A stretch of 5,249 bases of DNA from an uncultured Ignavibacteria bacterium (GTDB lineage Bacteria; Bacteroidota; Ignavibacteria; Ignavibacteriales; Ignavibacteriaceae): the NCBI GenBank assembly GCA_937996765.1, contig CALKUG010000320.1:1-5249 (forward strand), in the 5' to 3' direction. Within the stretch, counting starts at the first letter, position 1. Each line of letters starts with the position of its first letter. This document shows, in pieces, positions 1 through 5,249 of this stretch. A program made the translations under genes and the position numbers. A model generated the notes under the pieces. That model did no database searches and was not told the DNA's origin. It saw nothing but the letters and a program-made list of their open reading frames with translations.

Positions 1-278
1 TTTGGAGTTTCTACAACATAGAAGTATATACCCGGTGCAATTTCCAATCCGTCGTTTGTTCTCAAATCCCAGATATGTCGAGAGAAAGAATCATTACTCT
101 GATGATTGAGTGTACGAACCGGTCTTCCCGAAGTTGTAAATATTGAGATCGTGCATTCGTTAGGAAGATTAACAAAATCAATTCTTCTGTCACCTCTTCC
201 TTCGGCCTCATTTATCACCTTACGTTCAAGTGAACTTGAAACTAAATAAGGATCAGGCACTACGTATATCGAACTCAT
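1..278 (-). other. C-terminal FlgD-Ig-like / type IX secretion sorting-like domain, cut by the window edge
   Basis: From residue 1042 the protein reads SSIYVVPDPYLV (1043-1054), then RRIDFVNLPNECTISIFTTSG (from about 1072), PVRTLNH (1094-1100), HIWDLRTNDG (1109-1118) and IAPGIYFYVVE (1121-1131). This succession (V-P-[ND]-P-Y; LP..-C-T-I-x-I-[FY]; SG..V+TL; WDL-[RK]-..G; [VI]A.GIY-[FI]-Y) is the hallmark of C-terminal domains in exported proteins of Bacteroidota, Ignavibacteria and related lineages, which direct secretion and surface attachment through type IX systems. In the family only about 10-30 residues normally follow, with a basic G-K-[FL] ending, so the stop codon should lie shortly to the left of the window. 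The sorting role is inferred. Confidence 0.75.
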
Positions 279-3200
279 ATCTGTTGCTTGCTTATCGTTG
301 TTGATGGTATTACCAACAAATGTGTAAGTAAACTTGTCGTTTCTATCAAAAGATTTAATTGATTTAATTGTTACGATATCACCTTCTTTTGGTTGAACCT
401 GACTTGCAGAGTCTAAACCATCGGGTTGGTCGGCAAGGAATATCCAAAGTCGTTTGGAAGTGCTAAAATCTGATACAATCTGAATTTTATCTCCATCACT
501 AAGAATTCCTTTTAATGCGGTAGGTTCAGTGGTGTTAACATATCTGTATTTTACTTTAACGGGTGCATTTTTGTCGGTAACGTCCCAAACTTGAAAATTG
601 GTGATAATTGGTGTAGGATTTACTGTAGTATCAGAACCAAGTGTAAGTACCCGTATTTCGTAATCGCGAGGAATAAATACACCGTTATCTTCTTTGGTAG
701 TTGATTTAATTGCCATTGTTGAGTTACCTTTTGACCAATAAGCAGTGTCAAATTCAGTTGCTACGTTGTGCAACTTAATTTTCATACCATCAGCAATAAA
801 CTCATCCGCAGCAGAACTCGAATCAGGGTCATTAATAGTTAGTATAGGAAGGTTATCAGTATCATTGTACAAGGTAACCTTACTTGTTACACCGGTATAT
901 CTGGTTCCAAATTGTTCAAATGAGCCATCATCACCGAAGCGTAATGAATAAGTTCTATTGTGTTTGATACTCTTTTCATCAAATACTGAAACTGAAACTG
1001 AGCCGGAAGCAAAGCCGGCAGTGTGCGTGATGGTATCAGCAAGAAGTTTAGGAGAAACCCAACCGGCGGGATGCTCAACAGGAGTTACTATTACTGTATT
1101 TCTATCAGTAGATATCGCTCTACCCAATAAATCTAATTGAATATTCGCAGTACACTCAGTTGGTGAAATAGTTAATAACCCTTGTCTATCAGTAAGTGAG
1201 GGATAGAATGAATCCATATATCCTCTATCAACAGAAACAACAGCGTAGTAATAGGTACGACCGTTTGTTACATCAGTATCAATAAAATTGTGTTTCAAAC
1301 CACTGTCGGTTCCCATATTGTAGGAAACACCCAAGTCGCTCTCTTGATTGATTTCGCTACCAATACTTACGGGGTGAATTCCCTTTAAGCCGTTGGCCTT
1401 ATCAAAAATTGCAAGCTGTTTGAATAGGAGCGGATTTGAATACGCATCAGTAATTGTTTTAATATCTGTGAATGTAGGGTCAGTACTTTTGTATATGTAG
1501 TATGCTTCAAAGTCCTCACCGTATATCGGGTCTTTTGAACGCTCAGCAGATGCATCCCAACTTAAAACAACTTCGTTGTCACCGCCGGTTGCCTTAACAA
1601 TTGGAAGTTGGGGTGGTTTGGCAAAGTTATAATCTTCGTTGTAAATGACCTGCATAGTCTTTTTGTTACGAACAATATCCGACTCATTATTACCAAACAA
1701 CAATGAAATTGCATAACGATGAATCTTTTCAATGCCGGCGAATTTTACAAATCCGCTACCATAACTCCATGCAATATCACGTTGGTAACCGGGGCGTGTA
1801 GCGTAAGTACCGGGTTGAATTTCTGTTCGCCAATACACTTCATCGTTCGCCATGGTGTTATCAACATCGCGCAAATAAAATGCTGTTAAACCAACCTGAT
1901 CTGATTCGTCGTTATCAGTAAAATCGAAATTAGGCTCACCCGCATCCGGTTTCCCGTTTGCTTGTGTTCCGTTGATGTCAGGACCGGTATAATCGTTGAA
2001 ATCAGGTCCTAATCCGTCATTTCCTAAATCGTCATTGAGCGGTTCAATATCAAGAATACCGTTAACATTGATATCTTCACCAATATCTAACGAACCGTTG
2101 TTGTTGGTATCTTCGTTGTCCCATTTTCCATTACCGTTGGTGTCTTCCCAACTTCTCCAGTCACCATCATCATCAATACCGTTGTTCTGGCTTTCATCTA
2201 TTCTGCCATCACCATCATTATCAATTTTATCTTCAGCTAATCCGGGACTTTCCAAAAACGCAAACCCAAAATAACCAATAGGCAAACCGTTGCTTGAAAG
2301 ACCTGATTTATTGTACGCATACGTGATGTCGTCAACATTATCGAAGTTAGCATCGTCACCGCTTAACGAGCCACCAATATCAGGGTCAACATACATACCA
2401 ACCACTGCTTTGGTTAAATCTTTACCCTTATTTTCGATATCATAGATTGATATTAGCAAATCCTCTGCCAATCGTGATGACCACTGGTAATTACGCACCG
2501 AAGTTGTTATACCTAAGCCCCTGCGACCGTTAGGCCATTTTAGGCGGGACAAGCTATCTGTGAAAGGATAGTAGTTAAATTCGTCGTTTTCTCTGTCGTC
2601 TAAAACATAGTAAGATTCTTGGTCGGAACGAATGTAGCTACCAAACTCTCCATTCCATCTACCCATACGAACACTCGGTGCGTTGTCACCCTCGGAGCGT
2701 GTGTCACCAGGAAAACTTCCCGCAGGCCAATCAGTAGGCCAGGTTTCACGTCTATGACTAATAGCGAACCAACCAGTTCTGTTGATCATGCTTCTATCAA
2801 GTGTACCATTACCATTAAAATCTTCTTCTGGTTGAAGTATTCCATCACCTTCACCCTCATCTTTAGTATTGGGGTAGGTATCTTTACCAACATCCTCATT
2901 TATACCGCCAATATCATAGGTTACGGCGTTTGTCTGATTTCCATTGAAATATTTTGGCAATGCACCAAAACCGTAGAAGTGTGATTGATCTAAAGCTATT
3001 TCGCCACCACGACGGTAATTATCCGAGACAATATGTATGGTATCACCGCGTTCATCAATCACCTCAGCGCCAACATAAAAAACACCGCTATGGAGATACT
3101 GAACTGATGTAGCGCCTTTAGGCCATGACATCATGGGGCTTCCACCAACATAATGGTAAGCCAACAGGCCGGTGTTAATTACACCTCCGGATACAAGGTT

Positions 3201-3401
3201 TCCATCATGTATGGTAAAACGTAAATTCTTAGCTAATCCGGTATTAAGTACACTCTCAGGTTTGCTTAAAGAAAGTGTATAACCACGCGAGCCACCAATA
3301 GGACTTCCGCCTAATTGCTCTCCATTGGTTTTTTCAGGATCTTGTGCATACAAAGCGATACTAAAAACTGCTGTGAAGAGAACAAGATATTTTTTAATCA
3401 T
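1..3401 (-). CDS. Large secreted multidomain protein with EF-hand-like repeats, FN3-like segment and C-terminal sorting-like domain (3' end outside window)
   Basis: The function is unknown. The frame starts at ATG 3401 and has no stop for 1133 codons, running off the left edge. A Sec signal peptide opens the protein (residues 1-20, no lipobox Cys). Residues 21-390 match no fold I can name, but carry motifs such as SDQESYYVLDD (259-269), RNYQWSSRLAED (303-314) and GYFGFAFLESPG (376-387). From memory, similar stretches recur in large uncharacterised proteins of Ignavibacteria/Marinimicrobia-type genomes. Residues 391-501 are calcium-loop-like repeats. Residues 596-730 resemble fibronectin type III, from a VVLSWD strand to a RTYYYAVVSVD strand. 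Residues 731-1035 are beta-rich and unassigned. From about 1042 a C-terminal sorting-like domain begins. Only two cysteines are present (C750, C1083), typical of an exported protein. An alternative in-frame ATG at 3422 would add seven residues. I prefer 3401 because MIKKYLVLF is a textbook signal-peptide start. Translation is probably coupled to the upstream receptor. It is unlikely to be SusD: it is far too long and has no lipoprotein signal. Confidence 0.93.
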   Translation of the reverse strand, partial: MIKKYLVLFTAVFSIALYAQDPEKTNGEQLGGSPIGGSRGYTLSLSKPESVLNTGLAKNLRFTIHDGNLVSGGVINTGLLAYHYVGGSPMMSWPKGATSVQYLHSGVFYVGAEVIDERGDTIHIVSDNYRRGGEIALDQSHFYGFGALPKYFNGNQTNAVTYDIGGINEDVGKDTYPNTKDEGEGDGILQPEEDFNGNGTLDRSMINRTGWFAISHRRETWPTDWPAGSFPGDTRSEGDNAPSVRMGRWNGEFGSYIRSDQESYYVLDDRENDEFNYYPFTDSLSRLKWPNGRRGLGITTSVRNYQWSSRLAEDLLISIYDIENKGKDLTKAVVGMYVDPDIGGSLSGDDANFDNVDDITYAYNKSGLSSNGLPIGYFGFAFLESPGLAEDKIDNDGDGRIDESQNNGIDDDGDWRSWEDTNGNGKWDNEDTNNNGSLDIGEDINVNGILDIEPLNDDLGNDGLGPDFNDYTGPDINGTQANGKPDAGEPNFDFTDNDESDQVGLTAFYLRDVDNTMANDEVYWRTEIQPGTYATRPGYQRDIAWSYGSGFVKFAGIEKIHRYAISLLFGNNESDIVRNKKTMQVIYNEDYNFAKPPQLPIVKATGGDNEVVLSWDASAERSKDPIYGEDFEAYYIYKSTDPTFTDIKTITDAYSNPLLFKQLAIFDKANGLKGIHPVSIGSEINQESDLGVSYNMGTDSGLKHNFIDTDVTNGRTYYYAVVSVDRGYMDSFYPSLTDRQGLLTISPTECTANIQLDLLGRAISTDRNTVIVTPVEHPAGWVSPKLLADTITHTAGFASGSVSVSVFDEKSIKHNRTYSLRFGDDGSFEQFGTRYTGVTSKVTLYNDTDNLPILTINDPDSSSAADEFIADGMKIKLHNVATEFDTAYWSKGNSTMAIKSTTKEDNGVFIPRDYEIRVLTLGSDTTVNPTPIITNFQVWDVTDKNAPVKVKYRYVNTTEPTALKGILSDGDKIQIVSDFSTSKRLWIFLADQPDGLDSASQVQPKEGDIVTIKSIKSFDRNDKFTYTFVGNTINNDKQATDMSSIYVVPDPYLVSSSLERKVINEAEGRGDRRIDFVNLPNECTISIFTTSGRPVRTLNHQSNDSFSRHIWDLRTNDGLEIAPGIYFYVVETP
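1212..1616 (-). other. Fibronectin type III-like segment (residues about 596-730)
   Basis: The segment opens with a PPQLP lead-in and a VVLSWD strand (611-616), the conserved Trp of the FN3 B strand. AYYIYKSTDPTFTD (633-646) follows, matching the C strand and the usual description of a formatted residue run. It closes with DTDVTNGRTYYYAVVSVD (708-725), the F strand with its tyrosine corner and G-strand entry. The roughly 55 residues between 647 and 705 are longer than usual for FN3, so there is an insertion. FN3 modules in bacterial exported proteins act as spacers or binding modules; no catalytic residues are seen. Confidence 0.75.
1899..2231 (-). repeat. Asp/Asn/Gly-rich calcium-loop-like repeat block (residues 391-501)
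   Basis: This coding segment holds degenerate repeats of the D-x-[DN]-x-[DN]-G-x-x-D pattern seen in EF-hand loops, dockerins and thrombospondin type 3 repeats. Clear units are DNDGDGRIDE (394-403), DTNGNGKWDNED (420-431), DTNNNGSLDIGE (431-442) and DINVNGILDIE (443-453). The last three lie head to tail at 11-12 residue spacing (bases 2043-2144). The 431-442 unit has acidic or polar residues at loop positions 1, 3, 5, 9 and Glu at 12, as in a canonical EF-hand loop. Looser acidic stretches continue to about residue 501. Calcium binding is inferred from the pattern; a structural or spacer role is the likely use in an exported protein. Confidence 0.8.
2790..2822 (-). other. Isolated EF-hand-like loop in the N-terminal region
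   Basis: Residues 194-204 read DFNGNGTLDRS, with Asp1, Asn3, Asn5, Gly6 and Asp9 of the calcium-loop pattern. The loop follows an acidic lead-in (DEGEGDGILQPEE, 181-193) that itself looks like half a dockerin-type repeat. It lies about 190 residues before the main repeat block, so calcium-loop sequences occur in two separate places in this protein. There is no canonical Glu at position 12 (Met instead), so affinity could be low. Confidence 0.55.
3342..3401 (-). other. Sec signal peptide of the large secreted protein
   Basis: The first 20 residues read MIKKYLVLFTAVFSIALYAQ: a two-lysine n-region, a hydrophobic core from Y5 to about L17, and a small-residue cleavage site. Signal peptidase I would cut after A19 (L-Y-A) or after Q20. 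Endings of the Y-A-Q type are common in Bacteroidota-group exported proteins. No Cys follows, so this is not a lipoprotein signal. The protein should reach the periplasm and depend on another system to cross the outer membrane. Confidence 0.9.
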
Positions 3402-3421
3402 TGCGAATCCGTTGTTATGCA
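3402..3421 (-). promoter_or_regulatory. Receptor/secreted-protein junction with weak ribosome-binding site and overlapping TAATG alternative start
   Basis: Only 20 bases separate the receptor stop (TAA, 3424-3422) from the preferred ATG at 3401. There is no room for a terminator hairpin or a full promoter, so the genes are probably co-transcribed. A GGA triplet sits 6 bases before the ATG (GGATTCGCAATG), a poor Shine-Dalgarno as is usual in Bacteroidota relatives. The receptor stop also forms TAATG, whose ATG (3422-3420) is in frame with the secreted protein and would prefix MHNNGFA. That arrangement suits translational coupling by terminating ribosomes. Confidence 0.6.
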
Positions 3422-5249
3422 TTAGAACTTCACCTCAAGACCTAATTGAACTTTTCGAGGAGATGAATACCAAGAAGGTCGGTTATCAATTTCAGAAAGA
3501 TTAAACAAACCGGCTTGTGCAAGTCTGTCTAATTCTAATTGGAGATTTTCAGGTAGGCGAGCATTCTGGTCTCCTCTACCAGTTGAACTGAACACGTCTG
3601 TTTGGTTGAGATTATCAAACAAGTTATCTACTTTTAAATACACTGTATAATCCAATGGTCCGAACGAAAAGGATTTACTTGCCTTTAAATCAACATTCCA
3701 TTGCAATGGTTTGCTATCGGCATTTTTATACTCAACTTCGAGAATGTCATATTTTTCGACAAACGAAGGACTGTATGGCTGCCCTGACCAGATTGATCCA
3801 ACAAAATTCACATTGATATCATAAGGGAACGCCATATTGATAACTGTGTTAAGTGTGTGTGTCTGATCCCAAGCAAGAGCAATAATTTGTCTATCAACAA
3901 ATTCCACAGGGTCACCACCTATTTGCGTGGATGCTTGGAAAACCTCAACTTCTTCAGGACTGCTTGAACTTCCGTTTGCAGTTGAGTAAGTATAGTTTAC
4001 GGTTCCTGAAAGGAAATTACCTCCAAAAGCTCTCAAGCCGATGGTGATACCTTTTCCGTTTCCATAATCTCTGTTGATATATCTGAGGTAGCGAACGTTG
4101 TCAACTGTTGTTAGATACTCAACTCCGAGTAAATTTCTGATATCCTTGTAATAAGCGGAAACATCAATCGAAAGCCCCGGTACTATCTGCTGCTGCAAAC
4201 CTAATTCATATTGAATGGTTTTTTCGGGGTCAAGATTTGCGTTACCTAAAGTACGTCCATCTAATTGTATAGCGGTGAGTACATAAAGTGGCTCGTTAAA
4301 CATTTTTTCGAAACTTGGCATTTGTGTAAAATGACCGTAAGCAGCATGAAACACACCTGCGTCAGAAATAGGGAATGAAACACCTAAACGAGGACTTACT
4401 GCATAAGTGTTGTTGGCAGCCTTCTGATTGCTTAATGAACCAAGTGCTGTGGCCTCTGTGCGGTAGTTAATAGGCACCTTTTCGTTGGGGAAAAACATAT
4501 CCAAACGAATACCACCGTTAATAATGATTTCACCAAATTCAACTTTGTCTTGAATATACCCTGAAAACTCCGAGGGCTCAATGGTGTAATCTCTCCAGAG
4601 GGCATATTCTGATACGTCAACCTTGCGGTACTTTGTTGTACCAAATGTTGATTCCCAATTTTTCCAATAATCCACCATTTGCAACCAGTAGTTTTCATAA
4701 GTGAGACTTGGGTCAACATCAAATTCGAGCCATTTTTTATTTTCCCAATCTTTAGTTTCAACATAGCCCCATGAGTATGTGTTTATTTTATGTTTTTTAT
4801 ACTCAAATCCCGCTTTCAAAAAGTTATGGTTATCAATCTGCCAGTTGAAATCACCATTTATAAGCAACTGTTCTCTGAAGTTTTTACCTTCCGCATCACT
4901 ATAAAAACCATCGGTTGTGCCTAATGAAAATCCATCCGAAGAAAACGAAATTGGCTGAATACCTTCATCGCCTGGATAGAGCGCAACACGATTATCTTTT
5001 CTGTAGTACGATTCTCCATCGTTTGTTTGGAATGAGAAACCTATGTTGTAAAAGAATTTTTCTGAGGGCACATGTTTGAGAGTTACAAAATGTGAGAATG
5101 CTGTAGAAAAACCCTCGCCCATATTATCCGGGGCATACATTCTCGAAAGACTTGCACTGCCCTTTTGTGTTTCAAATGAACCGAATAATTGATATGATAA
5201 CTTCAATTCTTGAAGTAGTACAAAACTTAACTTTGTATTAAAGGCAACT
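3422..5249 (-). CDS. TonB-dependent outer-membrane receptor, beta-barrel portion (5' end outside window)
   Basis: This protein should import a ligand through the outer membrane using energy from TonB/ExbBD; the substrate cannot be told from sequence. The frame is open to the window edge, giving 608 visible residues. TTG at 5206 follows in-frame sense codons (..LLQE-LKLSYQ) and is not a start. Barrel signatures, numbered from the first visible residue, are SGYIQDKVEF (about 229), GGIRLDMFFP (about 245), SPRLGVSFPI (about 285), FHAAYGHFTQMPSF (about 300), a NANLDPEKT-IQYELGLQQQ stretch (about 336), WDQTHTLNTV (about 460), SGQPYSP (about 488), WNVDLKASKSF (about 517), VDNLFDNLN (about 540) and a last strand VQLGLEVKF ending in Phe, as expected for BAM-assembled barrels. 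There is no cysteine. Signal peptide, plug and any carboxypeptidase-like N-terminal domain would lie beyond 5249. A Trp/Tyr-rich segment spans about residues 160-218. The gene is followed 20 bases later by a large secreted-protein gene. The family call is firm; substrate and symbol are not assigned. Confidence 0.95.
   Translation of the reverse strand, partial: VAFNTKLSFVLLQELKLSYQLFGSFETQKGSASLSRMYAPDNMGEGFSTAFSHFVTLKHVPSEKFFYNIGFSFQTNDGESYYRKDNRVALYPGDEGIQPISFSSDGFSLGTTDGFYSDAEGKNFREQLLINGDFNWQIDNHNFLKAGFEYKKHKINTYSWGYVETKDWENKKWLEFDVDPSLTYENYWLQMVDYWKNWESTFGTTKYRKVDVSEYALWRDYTIEPSEFSGYIQDKVEFGEIIINGGIRLDMFFPNEKVPINYRTEATALGSLSNQKAANNTYAVSPRLGVSFPISDAGVFHAAYGHFTQMPSFEKMFNEPLYVLTAIQLDGRTLGNANLDPEKTIQYELGLQQQIVPGLSIDVSAYYKDIRNLLGVEYLTTVDNVRYLRYINRDYGNGKGITIGLRAFGGNFLSGTVNYTYSTANGSSSSPEEVEVFQASTQIGGDPVEFVDRQIIALAWDQTHTLNTVINMAFPYDINVNFVGSIWSGQPYSPSFVEKYDILEVEYKNADSKPLQWNVDLKASKSFSFGPLDYTVYLKVDNLFDNLNQTDVFSSTGRGDQNARLPENLQLELDRLAQAGLFNLSEIDNRPSWYSSPRKVQLGLEVKF

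Noticed and set aside
985..1000. Tandem hexamer actgaa-actgaa-actg
   Set aside because: It encodes an alternating Val-Ser beta strand (SVSVSV) in the secreted protein; too short to call a microsatellite or a functional repeat.
1002..1019. GC-rich inverted repeat GCCGG...CCGGC
   Set aside because: A 5-base stem inside coding sequence with no terminator features.
745..1140. Short plus- and minus-strand open frames (745..951, 958..1140, 887..1078)
   Set aside because: All lie inside the continuous minus-strand frame of the large secreted protein and have no ribosome-binding site, domain or sensible composition.
1996..2274. Plus-strand open frame with a Ser/Pro/Leu-rich product
   Set aside because: It is the antisense of the Asp/Asn/Gly-rich repeat block; GAT, AAC and GGT codons read backwards give the low-complexity product. 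The minus-strand frame through the same bases is continuous with clear domains.
2619..2984. Plus-strand open frame of 121 codons with a hydrophobic tail
   Set aside because: It is a shadow of residues about 140-260 of the secreted protein; the hydrophobic run is antisense to acidic and asparagine-rich codons.
1..3401. SusD-like lipoprotein as the receptor's partner
   Set aside because: There is no lipobox cysteine after the signal peptide, the length is more than double that of SusD, and no TPR-like helical repeats are seen.
4432..4764. Minus-strand open frame of 110 codons inside the receptor gene
   Set aside because: It is a different frame on the same strand as a clear TonB-dependent receptor barrel, with no independent signal.
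5204..5206. TTG as start codon of the receptor
   Set aside because: In-frame sense codons continue upstream to the window edge, the downstream sequence is already mid-barrel, and the family requires a plug domain before it.
5201..5215. Perfect inverted repeat CTTCAA-TTC-TTGAAG
   Set aside because: A 6-base stem inside receptor coding sequence, with no T-run and no gene boundary; most likely chance.

Overview
The window carries two genes, both on the minus strand and both cut by a window edge. They appear to lie in one transcription unit that reads from high to low coordinates. The upstream gene (3422..5249) encodes the beta-barrel part of a TonB-dependent outer-membrane receptor; its N-terminus, with the expected signal peptide, plug domain and TonB box, lies beyond position 5249. 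The downstream gene (1..3401) encodes a very large secreted protein of at least 1133 residues. Its reading frame is open from the ATG at 3401 to the left window edge, and I read it codon by codon without meeting a stop. Together they occupy everything except about 20 bases at the junction, so there is no other intergenic space, RNA gene, CRISPR array or mobile element to describe.

The organism is probably a member of the Bacteroidota/Chlorobiota/Ignavibacteria side of the FCB group (an Ignavibacteria-, Kapabacteria- or Marinimicrobia-like lineage). The reasons are a TonB-dependent receptor paired with a giant exported protein, signal peptides ending in Y-A-Q, moderately AT-rich DNA, weak Shine-Dalgarno signals, and a C-terminal domain resembling the FlgD-Ig-like/type IX secretion sorting domains of these lineages. 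This placement is inferred from protein style, not from a marker gene.

Layout of the secreted protein, in protein order: signal peptide (residues 1-20); a long N-terminal region of unknown fold (about 21-390) with one isolated EF-hand-like loop; an Asp/Asn/Gly-rich block of calcium-loop-like repeats (391-501); a linker (502-595); a fibronectin type III-like segment (about 596-730); further beta-rich sequence of unknown family (731-1035); and a C-terminal sorting-like domain (from about 1042) that is cut off by the window just before its expected end.

How the two might work together: the receptor gene ends 20 bases before the secreted protein's likely start, or overlaps an alternative in-frame start by one base (TAATG). 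The proteins are therefore probably co-expressed, and may cooperate at the outer membrane, the exported protein being displayed on or released from the surface while the receptor imports a ligand. The ligand is unknown, and no SusD-type lipoprotein or enzyme is visible. This cooperation is a hypothesis from gene order, not something the sequence proves.
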